A stretch of DNA of 64,000 nucleotides from positions 62,001-126,000 of the forward strand of contig JAJFGB010000011.1 of the NCBI GenBank assembly GCA_021776335.1. Reading direction: 5' to 3'. The notes below the pieces were generated by a model that did not search any database, had not been told where the DNA came from, and saw only the letters and a program-made list of their open reading frames with translations. This DNA comes from Hyphococcus sp. (GTDB taxonomy: Bacteria; Pseudomonadota; Alphaproteobacteria; Caulobacterales; Parvularculaceae). Below, in pieces: positions 8,202-18,323 of this stretch. Position 1 is the stretch's first letter. Every line of letters begins with the position of its first letter. The translations under genes and the position numbers were made by a program.

Positions 8202-10580
8202 TTACGCCGCATCCTCGCCAACGAGAATTTCACGGCGGCCAGCGTGGTTTGCGGGCGAAATGACGCCCTCTTCTTCCATTTTCTCGATCAATGTCGCAGC
8301 CCGGTTATATCCAATCTGCAAGCGGCGCTGCACATAGGAGGTCGACGCCTTGCGGTCCCTTAAGACCACCGCAACAGCACGATCATAAAGGGCGTCTCCG
8401 GATGACGTATTGCCGCCAATGTCAAATCCGCCGCCGCCCTCGTCGCCTTCGCGCAATTCTGTAACTTCCTGAACATAGTCCGGCGCGCCTTGTTTTTTCA
8501 AAAACTTGACGATCTTTTCTACTTCATTATCCGAAACAAACGGCCCGTGAACACGCCGTAGGCGACCGCCCCCGGCCATGTGCAGCATGTCGCCCTGGCC
8601 GAGCAGTTGCTCTGCGCCTTGCTCGCCCAAAATCGTGCGGCTGTCGATTTTTGACGTCACCTGAAAGCTGATGCGCGTCGGAAAGTTTGCCTTGATGGTG
8701 CCGGTAATCACATCCACAGAGGGCCGCTGTGTTGCCATAATGAGGTGGATGCCCGCCGCACGCGCCATCTGCGCCAGACGCTGCACCATCGCCTCAATAT
8801 CCTTGCCAGCGACCATCATCAAATCGGCGACCTCATCAATGACCACGACGATGAAGGGCATTGGTTCGTATTCGAGATCTTCGGTTTCATAAACCGGTTC
8901 GCCGGTTTCTTCGTCGTAGCCAGTGTGAACCGTCCGCGACAGTGTTTCGCCTTTTTCCTCTGCTTCATCGACGCGGTCATTGAACCCTTCGATGTTGCGC
9001 ACGCCAACTTTTGACATCTTGCGGTAGCGCTCTTCCATCTCGCGCACAGTCCATTTCAGCGCAACAACGGCCTTGCGGGGGTCCGTAACAACCGGCGCCA
9101 GCAAATGCGGTATGCCGTCATAGACAGATAACTCAAGCATTTTTGGATCAACCAGGATTAGCTTGCATTGATCTGGAGACAGACGATAAAGCAAAGACAG
9201 GATCATGGTATTGATCCCAACCGATTTCCCGGAACCCGTGGTGCCTGCAATCAAGAGGTGCGGCATCCGCGCAAGATCTGCGAAAACCGGCTCGCCGCCG
9301 ATTGATTTCCCCAGCGCGAGGGTGAGGTCGCCGCCGGAATTTTCATACTCTGAGGCGCCCAGGAGTTCGCGGAGAAAAACCATCTCGCGATCCTGGTTCG
9401 GCAATTCAACACCAATCACATTTCTGCCCGGCACCAATGCGACGCGGCAAGCCACCGCGCTCATTGAGCGTGCGATATCGTCCGCAAGGCCAATGACCCG
9501 CGAGGATTTAACCCCTGCTGCAGGCTCCAGCTCATAAAGCGTTACGACCGGGCCCGGGCGTACATGGATGATTTCGCCTCTGACACCGAAATCCGCAAGG
9601 ACAGTTTCAAGCATGCGCGCATTTTGCTCCAGCGCATCATCTGAGATGACAGTCCGGCGGGCGCCGTTTGGCTTTGCAAGAAGGTTAAGCGGCGGCAATT
9701 CATAGGTGCCCGCTGAAAAAACAGGCAACACCGGTTGCGCCTCTCGCCGTTCTCGGCGGCTATCTGATGCTTTCAGATCTTTTCGAATAATTCTGCGCTT
9801 GCGGCGCGGCGCGGCGAGAACCGTATCCTCATCCTCATACTCGCCTTCTTCTTCGGTCCCATCCAGTTCGAACACCTCGCCACGCCCTTTGATCATTTCA
9901 AAGCGCGCGACAACGAAATCATGGACAAAATACCAACTGTCTTCGAGTGCCCAACAGGCTTCCATCACACGATCGCGCGTCAAGCCGCAGAGAATGGCGT
10001 AACTGACAATTCCGCCGATCGCAAAAACACCTGCAAGAAGTTGAGTGATCACGGGCAGCTCAAAGCCGGCCAGCAATCCTGTGAGGCCCGTCAGGATGGC
10101 ATCGCCAACGAACCCGCCCGGACCCGATGCAAACGGCCATGTTGCCGGCGCCGGAATAGCAGCGGCAAAAGCGGCCGCTGCCAGCAAAGCAACAGGCGCA
10201 AGCCCTAAACGAAGCCAGAAATCTCGTGGCGTTTCCTCAGGTGCGCCCTTGATAAACGCAACACCGCCCCAAATCGTCAGCGGCATAATCAATAAGAAGG
10301 ATGCCCCGCCAAGCGCCTGCAAAAACAGGTCAGCGGCGATGGCGCCAGCCGATCCGGCAATATTCTGCGCTGGCGCCGCAGTGGCAGTATTGAAACTGGG
10401 ATCGCTTATCGAAAAGGTCGAAAGCGCTGCGCATAGCCAAACCGCCAGCACCACCATCGCTACGCCGCCGGCGCGCATCAATACGCTGCGTGCGAACAGG
10501 CGTAGCCGCTCGATGAATTCTTCGAATTGATCTCGGTTTCGGGCGGAGCGGCGGGAAAATGTTCTGGTATGTCGCGACAT
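8202..10580 (-). CDS. ftsK: DNA translocase FtsK/SpoIIIE
   Basis: 792 aa; N-terminal TM segments; Walker [50 protein letters not shown]-terminal gamma wHTH. Confidence 0.97.
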   Translation of the reverse strand: MSRHTRTFSRRSARNRDQFEEFIERLRLFARSVLMRAGGVAMVVLAVWLCAALSTFSISDPSFNTATAAPAQNIAGSAGAIAADLFLQALGGASFLLIMPLTIWGGVAFIKGAPEETPRDFWLRLGLAPVALLAAAAFAAAIPAPATWPFASGPGGFVGDAILTGLTGLLAGFELPVITQLLAGVFAIGGIVSYAILCGLTRDRVMEACWALEDSWYFVHDFVVARFEMIKGRGEVFELDGTEEEGEYEDEDTVLAAPRRKRRIIRKDLKASDSRRERREAQPVLPVFSAGTYELPPLNLLAKPNGARRTVISDDALEQNARMLETVLADFGVRGEIIHVRPGPVVTLYELEPAAGVKSSRVIGLADDIARSMSAVACRVALVPGRNVIGVELPNQDREMVFLRELLGASEYENSGGDLTLALGKSIGGEPVFADLARMPHLLIAGTTGSGKSVGINTMILSLLYRLSPDQCKLILVDPKMLELSVYDGIPHLLAPVVTDPRKAVVALKWTVREMEERYRKMSKVGVRNIEGFNDRVDEAEEKGETLSRTVHTGYDEETGEPVYETEDLEYEPMPFIVVVIDEVADLMMVAGKDIEAMVQRLAQMARAAGIHLIMATQRPSVDVITGTIKANFPTRISFQVTSKIDSRTILGEQGAEQLLGQGDMLHMAGGGRLRRVHGPFVSDNEVEKIVKFLKKQGAPDYVQEVTELREGDEGGGGFDIGGNTSSGDALYDRAVAVVLRDRKASTSYVQRRLQIGYNRAATLIEKMEEEGVISPANHAGRREILVGEDAA

Positions 10581-10653
10581 GATACGGATACGGAATGTTA
10601 TGTTTTACAGTTTGGGGCGAATAACAATTGTGGCATGCTCTCGCTCAAAAAGG

Positions 10654-10669
10654 GTTAACGCACGTTAAC
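10654..10669. promoter_or_regulatory. Perfect inverted repeat GTTAACG-CA-CGTTAAC upstream of ftsK
   Basis: Direct read of 16-bp palindrome; resembles a CtrA box with N6 spacing. Confidence 0.45.
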
Positions 10670-10685
10670 TTTTGGAGCATTCGGT

Positions 10686-11936
10686 TTAATCGCCATGGGT
10701 TAAAGGCTCGCTGACTGGCGGCAGTCGCACACCGATTGTGTATCGAAGCGCCACCCACAAAAGTACGCCCATCAAAAAAGAAAACCCAGCGATACTGGCC
10801 GCGCCAACGATTTGGCCCAACATCCCTGCGTCCGGATTGGACCAGGGAACGATCAAAATGCCCCAAAGACCGCACATGAGATGGGCCGGAATGACAAATC
10901 CTGCATCGTCGATGCGATAGCGGTCGAGAAACGGCGGCGCCACCGTCACGATTACCCCGCCAACGGCGCCAATCATTACCGCCTGCCAAAGTCCGGGATT
11001 GAGGGGATCAGCTGAAATCGAAATCAACCCGCCGATCGCGCCGCAAAGAACAGTCACCAGACCCGCGCGTCGATAAACCGTCTGGGTCAAAAACAACGCC
11101 GCAAGAACGCCGCCAGCGGCGGCAAGCACAGCATTGACCGTAATAGAGGCAACAGAAATCACCGCTTCAGTCGATGAAAATGAGCGCCCCATAGCCGCCA
11201 AGACAACCAGCCAGCCTGCAAGCATCAGCACAACACCAAAAGCTGCAAGCGCTAATTCAGTTGACGCCGCCTGGCGCGGCGCCCCTTCGCTATATTTGCC
11301 GGGGCGCGGACCAACAATCATCGCCGCCGCAAGCGCCGCAGCGCCAGCCGTCACATGAATGACCCCGCCACCGCCATAATCATAAAAGCCCCAGCTGGCC
11401 GAAAGATATCCTCCACCCCAGACCCAGGACGCAACGATCGGATAAATCAGCCCACAAAATACGGCGGTGAAAAACACAAACGGCCAAAACCGGACGCGCT
11501 CTGAAAGGACACTTGAGATAACAGCCGCAGCGAGCGCCGCCAGCATCATTTGAAAGAACCAGAAAACGCCCGACGCATATCCCTGCGCGACCGGGTCTTC
11601 GTCCTGCAGCTTCCATATTTCGAGGCCGCCCAGGAGGCCGTCGCTTTCGATGCCGTAAATCAGATTGAACCCGACCAGCCAGAAAGTAATGGCGCTGATT
11701 GCGAAAATTGCGATCGTTCGTAAACAGACCGCCTGCGCATTCCTGGCGCGCGCGAGCCCCACGTCACGCATGCAAAAACCCGTCAGGACCAGAATTGCGG
11801 CAAGCCCCGCCGCCAGCAAAAGCCCGCTATCCAAAGCAAAGCGCGCAGTATCGGTCGCTGGCGCAATTTCTTGTGCCTGCGCTGACGATATCAGCGCGAT
11901 CAGGGCGCCCGTCGTAATCGTCAAGATCCGTTGCAT
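10686..11936 (-). CDS. Ammonium transporter (Amt/MEP family), divergent
   Basis: Signal peptide; SERVRFWPFVFFTAVFCGLIYPIVASWVWGGG; twin-His regions VIHVTAGAAAL and IPAHLMCGLWG. Confidence 0.85.
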   Translation of the reverse strand: MQRILTITTGALIALISSAQAQEIAPATDTARFALDSGLLLAAGLAAILVLTGFCMRDVGLARARNAQAVCLRTIAIFAISAITFWLVGFNLIYGIESDGLLGGLEIWKLQDEDPVAQGYASGVFWFFQMMLAALAAAVISSVLSERVRFWPFVFFTAVFCGLIYPIVASWVWGGGYLSASWGFYDYGGGGVIHVTAGAAALAAAMIVGPRPGKYSEGAPRQAASTELALAAFGVVLMLAGWLVVLAAMGRSFSSTEAVISVASITVNAVLAAAGGVLAALFLTQTVYRRAGLVTVLCGAIGGLISISADPLNPGLWQAVMIGAVGGVIVTVAPPFLDRYRIDDAGFVIPAHLMCGLWGILIVPWSNPDAGMLGQIVGAASIAGFSFLMGVLLWVALRYTIGVRLPPVSEPLTHGD

Positions 11937-11970
11937 GTCAGTCTCCTGTCCGCCGCAGCATCTTCCTGTT

Positions 11971-12077
11971 CTAGAGCAGGGTTTGATTCAAACAAAAACC
12001 ACCCTACGCCAGATTAGATTCTTCTCTGTTGTATAATCGAACCGAAAAACCGGCCCCGTCTTTCCTGATCACGCTCT
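11971..12077. repeat. Composite extragenic palindromic repeat, diverged copy
   Basis: CTAGAGCAGG...ATCGAACCGAAAAACCGGCCCCGTCTTTCCTGATCACGCTC, similar to element at 14996-15100. Confidence 0.6.
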
Positions 12078-12152
12078 TGTGCCGCGCTTTTCGCCGCAGT
12101 CGCAAGCGCGCCAGTAGACGACAGTCCGCAGAACGCGCAAAATCCTTCTCTT

Positions 12153-13400
12153 ATGGCGGAAAGAAATCAATTTGATATCTGCGTTGTTGGCGGCGGGCTC
12201 GCCGGCGGGCTGGCGGCGCTGGCGCTTGAGGCGCGTGGGTTTACCTGTGCTGTGATCGATGCACAGAACCCTGCTGCAATGCGCGGCCAAGGGTTTGACG
12301 GGCGCACAACGGCAATTTCCTATGCCTCTGCCCGGGTTTTCAAGCGGTTGGGCTTGTGGGACGGCATCGCGCCGGGCGCCGAAGCCATTCGCGATATTCT
12401 GGTCACCGACGGCCGCGCAAAAAACCGGTTTGACGAAGGCGCGGTTTCAACCTTTCAATTGCATTTTGATAGTCGAGAGCTTGGTGATGATCAGCCGCTT
12501 GGCTGGATTGTTGAAAACCAGCTTTTGCGGGAGACGCTGTTTGACGCGATCGCTGCTGCGGAAAATATATCGATGCTGGCGCCCGCGCGGCGGGCATCGA
12601 CGCATTATGAAAGCGCCCAGGCGGTAACGGCGCTTGAGGATGGGTGCGAAATCACTGCCGCGCTTGTTATCGCTGCCGACGGGCGCTTTTCAACACTGCG
12701 CGCCGAAGCCAATATCAAGGTAAATCAATGGCGCTACAAGCAAACCGGCATTGTTGCCACGGTCGCTCATGAACGCAGTCATCACGGTGTCGCCCAGGAG
12801 TTTTTTCTGCCGTCCGGGCCTTTTGCCATTCTTCCCCTTACGGATAATCGGTCTTCACTGGTCTGGACAGAGCGCAGCGACGCCGCGCCGGCCTTTCTTG
12901 CCCTCGACGAAAAGGCGTTTCAAAAGGAAATTGAAAACCGTTTTGGTCCCTATCTTGGCGTGCTTGAAGTTGTGGGCGGTCGCTGGTCCTACCCGCTCGC
13001 CTTTCATCTCGCGCAAAGTTACATTGCGCCGCGTCTTGCGCTTATTGGCGACGCCGCACACGCCATTCACCCTATCGCCGGACAAGGTTACAATCTTGGC
13101 GTCAAAGACATCGCCGCGCTGGCCGATGTATTGCTGGAGGCCCGGGAACTTGGCCTCGATATCGGTTCCGAAGGTGTGTTGGATAATTACCAGCGCTGGC
13201 GACGGTTTGACTCAGCCGCCCTCGCGCTCGGCACCGATCTGCTAAACCGTCTGTTTTCAAATGATATTGGCCCATTGAGACTGGTCCGCGATATCGGCAT
13301 GGGCGCTATCGGCAGGGTCGCTCCCTTGCGGAAAATCTTCATGCGCCAGGCCGGCGCGGATCTCGGAAAACTGCCAAGCCTGATGGCGGCGGAACACTAG
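12153..13400 (+). CDS. FAD-dependent ubiquinone biosynthesis hydroxylase (UbiH/UbiF/VisC/COQ6 family)
   Basis: CVVGGGLAGGLAALALEARG; ALIGDAAHAIHPIAGQGYNLGVKDIAALADVL. Confidence 0.93.
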   Translation: MAERNQFDICVVGGGLAGGLAALALEARGFTCAVIDAQNPAAMRGQGFDGRTTAISYASARVFKRLGLWDGIAPGAEAIRDILVTDGRAKNRFDEGAVSTFQLHFDSRELGDDQPLGWIVENQLLRETLFDAIAAAENISMLAPARRASTHYESAQAVTALEDGCEITAALVIAADGRFSTLRAEANIKVNQWRYKQTGIVATVAHERSHHGVAQEFFLPSGPFAILPLTDNRSSLVWTERSDAAPAFLALDEKAFQKEIENRFGPYLGVLEVVGGRWSYPLAFHLAQSYIAPRLALIGDAAHAIHPIAGQGYNLGVKDIAALADVLLEARELGLDIGSEGVLDNYQRWRRFDSAALALGTDLLNRLFSNDIGPLRLVRDIGMGAIGRVAPLRKIFMRQAGADLGKLPSLMAAEH

Positions 13401-13528
13401 GGCGCGGACTGACGATCAGCGCACAGCCCTGATTGCGGCATGCTTTCACATTGCAGGGGAGTTTTCCGTCTCAGATGGGCGGCAGCGCATCTCAAACCCA
13501 GATATTCAATAAACTTGTTGAATAATTA

Positions 13529-13906
13529 TTGACCTCAGGTTATTTTACAAATTCATTGAATGTCGAGAGGAGGACAGAGGTGCGGCAAGTAAGGTCAGAT
13601 CTGGACGGCGTGTTCACGGCGCTGGCCGATCCCACAAGACGAGCGATCCTGGCGCGCCTTTCGCTAGGCGATGCATATGTGACCGAGTTAACCGAGCCGT
13701 ATGACATGTCATTCGCTTCCGTCTCCAGGCATATTCAGGTTCTGGAAAAGGCAGGCTTGGCGCATCGCATCAAAGAGGGCAGGAAAATCCGCTGCCGCTT
13801 CAACGCAGCGCCGCTGATCGATGTTTTTGATTGGGTCGCTCTTTACCGTCAGTTTTGGGAGCACAAACTCGATGCGCTTGGTGAATTCCTTGAGGCTCAA
13901 GAATGA
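13529..13906 (+). CDS. ArsR-family transcriptional regulator (true start may be downstream)
   Basis: VFTALADPTRRAILARLSLGDAYVTELTEPYDMSFASVSRHIQVLEKAGLAHRIKEGR wHTH. Confidence 0.9.
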   Translation: MTSGYFTNSLNVERRTEVRQVRSDLDGVFTALADPTRRAILARLSLGDAYVTELTEPYDMSFASVSRHIQVLEKAGLAHRIKEGRKIRCRFNAAPLIDVFDWVALYRQFWEHKLDALGEFLEAQE

Positions 13907-14388
13907 GCCCGGGCGCGGGTCAAGCGACGGCCAGTGATCCGTTGCAGACGGTCAAGGTTAGCCGCGTCTATAATGCCTCCGCGGAAGCGGCATTCAACGC
14001 CTGGACCAGCGTTGCGTCATTAGAAAAATGGTTCGGTCCTCCCGGGTTTCGTGCGGAGGTGCTGATGCGCGATCTGCGTGTCGGAGGCGAGTGGCGATTT
14101 CGGATGATTGGTCCGGAGGGAGTCCTTCACCACCATTTCGGCGCCTATATCGAGATCAGCCCGCCGCGCAGGCTGGTGTTTACCTGGACCTCTGAAGAGC
14201 AGGTAGAGGGTTGGCGAGATGAAAACGGAGCGCCGACGCGCGTAACCGTGGACTTCAATCGCCACGTCGACGGCGTCAAGATTTGCATCACCCATGAGCG
14301 CTTGCAGTCCGATGAAGCACGCCGTGCGCTCACAGGCGGATGGGACGGCAGCCTTAAGGCGCTCGACAGTTTTTTAAAAGGATTATAG
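13903..14388 (+). CDS. SRPBCC/AHSA1-family protein
   Basis: VSRVYNASAEAAFNAWTSVASLEKWFGPPGF...; overlaps upstream ArsR stop. Confidence 0.9.
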   Translation: MSPGAGQATASDPLQTVKVSRVYNASAEAAFNAWTSVASLEKWFGPPGFRAEVLMRDLRVGGEWRFRMIGPEGVLHHHFGAYIEISPPRRLVFTWTSEEQVEGWRDENGAPTRVTVDFNRHVDGVKICITHERLQSDEARRALTGGWDGSLKALDSFLKGL

Positions 14389-14393
14389 AGCGA

Positions 14394-14999
14394 ATGAAAT
14401 TGTACAATGCACCTTCCGGTAACACAAAACGCGTGCGGATATTCATTGCGGAAAAGGGAATTGAGATCCCCCGCGTTGACCTTGATATCCCCGCCGGTAC
14501 GCGCTCGACGGAATTCCGGAAGATCAATTCGCTGGGCGAGCTACCGGTTCTTGAGCTTGATGATGGTCAGGTTATCACCGAAAGTCTGGCCATTTGCCGC
14601 TACCTTGAAGCCGCGTTTCCCGAGCCGCCCCTAATGGGAAGAGATGCGGCGGAGCAAGGACACATAGAGATGTGGAGCCAACGGATCTACGGACAGATCT
14701 TCATGCCCTACGGCCTGTTCGTCCGTCATTCCCTCTCCCTGTTTGCAGACATCGTCGACCAGGTTCCCGCCTTCGCCGAGGCGCAAGTCAAGGCGATACC
14801 GGAGAAATGGTCCTGGCTGGATCGCGAAATATCGGACGGCAGACCTTTCATCGCGGGAGAGGCGTTCACAATGGCCGATGTGCACGGGATGACGGTTCTT
14901 ATGCTTGCGGATGCGTTCGATCTTCCCATTCCGGATCATTGCGACAATGTGAACAAATGGGCGCGCGCCATGCGTACACGATCCAGTTGGGACGCCTAG
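14394..14999 (+). CDS. Glutathione S-transferase family protein
   Basis: N-terminal thioredoxin-like MKLYNAPSGNTKRVRIFIAEKGIEI; LGELPVLELDDGQVITESLAICRYLE. Confidence 0.9.
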   Translation: MKLYNAPSGNTKRVRIFIAEKGIEIPRVDLDIPAGTRSTEFRKINSLGELPVLELDDGQVITESLAICRYLEAAFPEPPLMGRDAAEQGHIEMWSQRIYGQIFMPYGLFVRHSLSLFADIVDQVPAFAEAQVKAIPEKWSWLDREISDGRPFIAGEAFTMADVHGMTVLMLADAFDLPIPDHCDNVNKWARAMRTRSSWDA

Positions 15000-15100
15000 A
15001 GCGGTTTAACCGACCTGCTATTCGGTTCACCCGCTCTAAATTATTGCTTGATCGCGTTTTCGAACCGCGAAACCGGCTCCACTTTCGCTGAAAACGCTCC
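14996..15100. repeat. Composite extragenic palindromic repeat
   Basis: Two adjacent palindromic modules: GAGCGG...CCGCTC and GCGTTTTCGAACCGCGAAACCGGCTCCACTTTCGCTGAAAACGC. Confidence 0.75.
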
Positions 15101-15121
15101 AGTCGTGGTCCGGAAACTTCA

Positions 15122-15670
15122 CTAGCCCCTCAAAATCAACTCACCGCCGCGGGCTTCAACGCTTTCAAGGCGCGACAGAAAACTCATACCAAGTAAATTG
15201 ATCGCGAGCTGCTCATCCTGAAGGATATAGGCTTTTACGCCTTCGATCCTGAGCCCATCTATTTCAATTTCATCAAGCGTGACAACCGCTGCCTTGGTTT
15301 CACCGTTCGCTGTATGCACTGACCACGTATAGTCCGCCCAGGATGTATATATCCCGGCATTGCGCGCATCAGAGTCGCGCAGCGCCACAAACCCGGCGCC
15401 GGTGTCCACAAGGAACCTTGCCGTGCTGCGGTTAACTTCGGCATTGACATAAAACTGGTGGTCCGGTGCGGCGCTGATGCGCACTTCGTTTCCGAATTGG
15501 GGTTGAACGGTTGCAATTCGCGGCGCGGGCGCACTGGCCTCTGCACTATCGCGAGCCTGATCGCGCACGGCAGCGTTCCGGAATTTTCCGCTGTCGACAT
15601 CGTTGAGGCGCCCAACGACCAGGACGGCGATGATGATGACCGCTGCGGCAGTGAGGATTTCGTTACGCAT
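15122..15670 (-). CDS. Retropepsin-like aspartic protease, TIGR02281-type
   Basis: ARFLVDTGAGFVALRDSDARNAGI; NLLGMSFLSRLESVE; N-terminal TM. Confidence 0.88.
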   Translation of the reverse strand: MRNEILTAAAVIIIAVLVVGRLNDVDSGKFRNAAVRDQARDSAEASAPAPRIATVQPQFGNEVRISAAPDHQFYVNAEVNRSTARFLVDTGAGFVALRDSDARNAGIYTSWADYTWSVHTANGETKAAVVTLDEIEIDGLRIEGVKAYILQDEQLAINLLGMSFLSRLESVEARGGELILRG

Positions 15671-15686
15671 AAGGACCCTTTCGCAA

Positions 15687-15733
15687 GCGCATTCCCGGAA
15701 AGGTGTGAAGCGGTTTTCCGACCAGAAATGCGC
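15687..15733. repeat. 47-bp extragenic palindrome (REP-like)
   Basis: GCGCATT...AATGCGC perfect outer arms; same core as 14996-15100 second module. Confidence 0.75.
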
Positions 15734-15748
15734 CAGCCATTATAATTT

Positions 15749-15797
15749 GGGCGTTTCCAGACGATAAACCGGGAACCTCTTTACCTGGGAAACGCCC
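15749..15797. repeat. 49-bp extragenic palindrome (REP-like), inverted relative to 15687-15733
   Basis: GGGCGTTTCC...GGAAACGCCC arms. Confidence 0.75.
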
Positions 15798-15885
15798 TGG
15801 CCCTAACCTTGCCACGCGCTGGTTGAGGGAGCGTCGTCCTGATCGTTTCAATTACAGTTAAATTGTGCGCAATTTGCGCACCCGG

Positions 15886-16710
15886 CTATGACGCTGCGGC
15901 GTCCGCAAACCCCAGCACATCACGCATTGAATAGAGCCCCGGCGCCTTACCGATCGCCCATTTTGCCGCGGCTACTGCCCCGGAAGCAAATAAAGCGCGG
16001 TCAATTGCCCGATGAGACAGCGTAATGCTTTCCGCTTCACCGGCAAAAGTCACATGGTGCTCACCAACAATCCCGCCGCCGCGTGAGACCGCAAAACCGA
16101 TATCGCCCTTTTCGCGCGCGCCATTCCGGTCGCCCCTCAGCCCTGTGGTGTTTTCGTCAAGTTTAATCCCGCGCGCACGCGCTGCCGCGGCCGCGAGCAT
16201 CAACGCAGTACCCGAGGGCGCATCGACTTTATGCCGGTGATGCGCATCGAAAATTTCAATATCGTAGTCATCGCTCAATATTTTTGCGGCCTCTTCAACG
16301 AGCGCCGTCAAAAGATTGATACCAAGGCTCATATTACCGGATTTGACGATCGGGATTTTAAGCGCAAGCGCTGCAATTTCCGTTTCGTCATCTGACGAAA
16401 ACCCGGTCGTGCCGATGATATGCGCAACACCGGTCTCCGCCGCATCCCTGGCGTTACCCACAGAGACCTGCGGCGCCGTAAAATCTATCAACGCGCCGGC
16501 GCGTTTCAGGCCTTTTACCGCAGCGTCCTCTACATGAAGGCCGATGGCGTCGAGCCCGGCAAGAACGCCGATGTCCTTGCCGATGTCAGGCCCGCCAGGG
16601 CGTTCAAAGCCCCCGGCAAGCGTTGCGCCGGGCGTGCGCAAAACCTCTGCGACCACAGCTTTTCCCATGCGCCCCCCGGCGCCGGCGACAAGGATTGATG
16701 TTTTGGGCAT
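15886..16710 (-). CDS. dapB: 4-hydroxy-tetrahydrodipicolinate reductase
   Basis: ILVAGAGGRMGKAVVAEV; EIFDAHHRHKVDAPSGTALML. Confidence 0.97.
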   Translation of the reverse strand: MPKTSILVAGAGGRMGKAVVAEVLRTPGATLAGGFERPGGPDIGKDIGVLAGLDAIGLHVEDAAVKGLKRAGALIDFTAPQVSVGNARDAAETGVAHIIGTTGFSSDDETEIAALALKIPIVKSGNMSLGINLLTALVEEAAKILSDDYDIEIFDAHHRHKVDAPSGTALMLAAAAARARGIKLDENTTGLRGDRNGAREKGDIGFAVSRGGGIVGEHHVTFAGEAESITLSHRAIDRALFASGAVAAAKWAIGKAPGLYSMRDVLGFADAAAS

Positions 16711-16760
16711 AGCGTTTGCCTATTCGTGTTGCACTTTGGATCAGGGGTAGATGATTGTGA

Positions 16761-17270
16761 TCAAAGCGCAACCTCCATAAGGCGCAGACCCGGCCGCGCA
16801 CCACCGACGTCAACCCAGCCTTGCGCCAGATAAAACCGGATCGCGCGGGCATTACGCACCGTCACATTAAGGCGCGCGCGGACAAAACCAGCGCGCCGCA
16901 GCGTCGAGCGTGCATAATCATCAAGAAGGCCACCGAAGCCCCGGCCGCGGTGAGAGGTTCTGACATAGAAATGATGCACATGGCCGACGGATTTGTTGCT
17001 GCGGTCCGCGCCAAGAACCGCCATACCGATGACCTTTTTGTCTTCCGTCAAAAATGCTGCAAAGGAAGGATCGGCTGCGGCGCATGCGGCAATCCAAAAC
17101 GGAAATCGCTGTCCGCGCTGACCGAAATCGCGCCGAAATCCGGCCTCATCGCCAAGGCTCTCGGCATAAAGGCCGCGACCAAAAGCAATCAGCGTTTCCG
17201 CATCAGCGACAGGGTCGGCGGGCCGGAAGCCTATGGTCTTGGCGTAATGATAGGGCGCGCCGCCGGGCAT
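16761..17270 (-). CDS. GNAT family N-acetyltransferase
   Basis: HHFYVRTSHRGRGFGGLLDDYARSTLRRAGFVRARLNVTVRNARAIRFYLAQGW. Confidence 0.9.
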   Translation of the reverse strand: MPGGAPYHYAKTIGFRPADPVADAETLIAFGRGLYAESLGDEAGFRRDFGQRGQRFPFWIAACAAADPSFAAFLTEDKKVIGMAVLGADRSNKSVGHVHHFYVRTSHRGRGFGGLLDDYARSTLRRAGFVRARLNVTVRNARAIRFYLAQGWVDVGGARPGLRLMEVAL

Positions 17271-17459
17271 AAGCGAAACCTTTCTGAGGTTTCAATATAG
17301 GGACGGCGGATAAGGATTGCGACCTGCAGGTGAAATATCTTTTGCGAGAGAAGTTGCGCAGGAGGTTTTGTTATTTACTCTCTGTACAAATGAAAATGGC
17401 GCCATTGAAGCTAATGCTTTCAACAGCGCCGTTTGCAATATGGAATTTGGATAAACCTC

Positions 17460-17732
17460 TTACGCGGCTTCATCCTGCGGGAAACAGACGGAGAGCGCCT
17501 CTTGTGCGGATTCGCTGAGGTTATCGGTATCTTCCGGCGACGCCAGGGCGAGAATTTCTTCTTTCACCGCGGCATTGGCTTCGCCGACCTCTCCGACACA
17601 AGAGCATGGTTCAGTGCTCCCCATGTCATTGCTGGTTACAAAGTCTACGCAAAAATCTTCGGTCTCATTTGCGGACGCCGGCATGGCGACAGCAGCGCCT
17701 AAAAAGACGGCAGTTAAAAGAATCTTTCTCAT
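17460..17732 (-). CDS. Small secreted Cys-containing protein of unknown function
   Basis: Signal peptide MRKILLTAVFLGAAVAMPASA and FCVDF...EPCSCVGEV; own upstream region. Confidence 0.6.
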   Translation of the reverse strand: MRKILLTAVFLGAAVAMPASANETEDFCVDFVTSNDMGSTEPCSCVGEVGEANAAVKEEILALASPEDTDNLSESAQEALSVCFPQDEAA

Positions 17733-17931
17733 GGTTTTTCCTTTTCTTTATCCGATTTTATTTTTTGCCCTTCAGCCCGCCGCATCCATGAACGCAACTT
17801 CATGGCGGACGTAAATCAGCACCCGCACCCTGACGCGGATAATAAAAATCCGTCAACGGTCTAAACGGTTAATCGCCGCCGAGATGCGACAAGGCGTTCC
17901 TTTTGCTGTCATTTGGAAATGAAGCGAAGGC

Positions 17932-18282
17932 TCAGCCGTATTTTGAGCCCCAGTCGCGCATGGCGCCGATGATGCCGCTCATTTTCCTGCCCTTGGCGGT
18001 CAACAGATATTCAGCGCGGGGCGGATGATCTTCATAAAATGACCGCGCAACGATGCCGCTTTCTTCCAGCATTTTGAGGCGGTTCGACAGCGTGTTTGGC
18101 GGGATGCCGTCAAGCGCATCCTGAAAATCCTGGAACCGGCGCGCGCCGTTTTCCAACAGCTCGCGCATAATCTGCGCCGTCCAGCGCGATCCAAGGATCA
18201 GCGCCGCACGCGCAATCGGGCATCCGGGGGTCGCATCGCTCATGCCCGCATCATAGGCGTGCGACATCGATTTGACTAGCAA
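17932..18282 (-). CDS. HxlR-family transcriptional regulator
   Basis: CPIARAALILGSRWTAQIMRELLENGARRFQDFQDALDGIPPNTLSNRLKMLEESGIV. Confidence 0.93.
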   Translation of the reverse strand: MLVKSMSHAYDAGMSDATPGCPIARAALILGSRWTAQIMRELLENGARRFQDFQDALDGIPPNTLSNRLKMLEESGIVARSFYEDHPPRAEYLLTAKGRKMSGIIGAMRDWGSKYG

Positions 18283-18287
18283 CTACA

Positions 18288-18301
18288 GTTATTATAGTAA
18301 C
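18288..18301. promoter_or_regulatory. Candidate HxlR operator (near-palindrome GTTATTATAGTAAC)
   Basis: Located between divergent hxlR-type and MAPEG genes. Confidence 0.45.
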
Positions 18302-18323
18302 TTCTGAAAAGGGAGTGAGTGAT

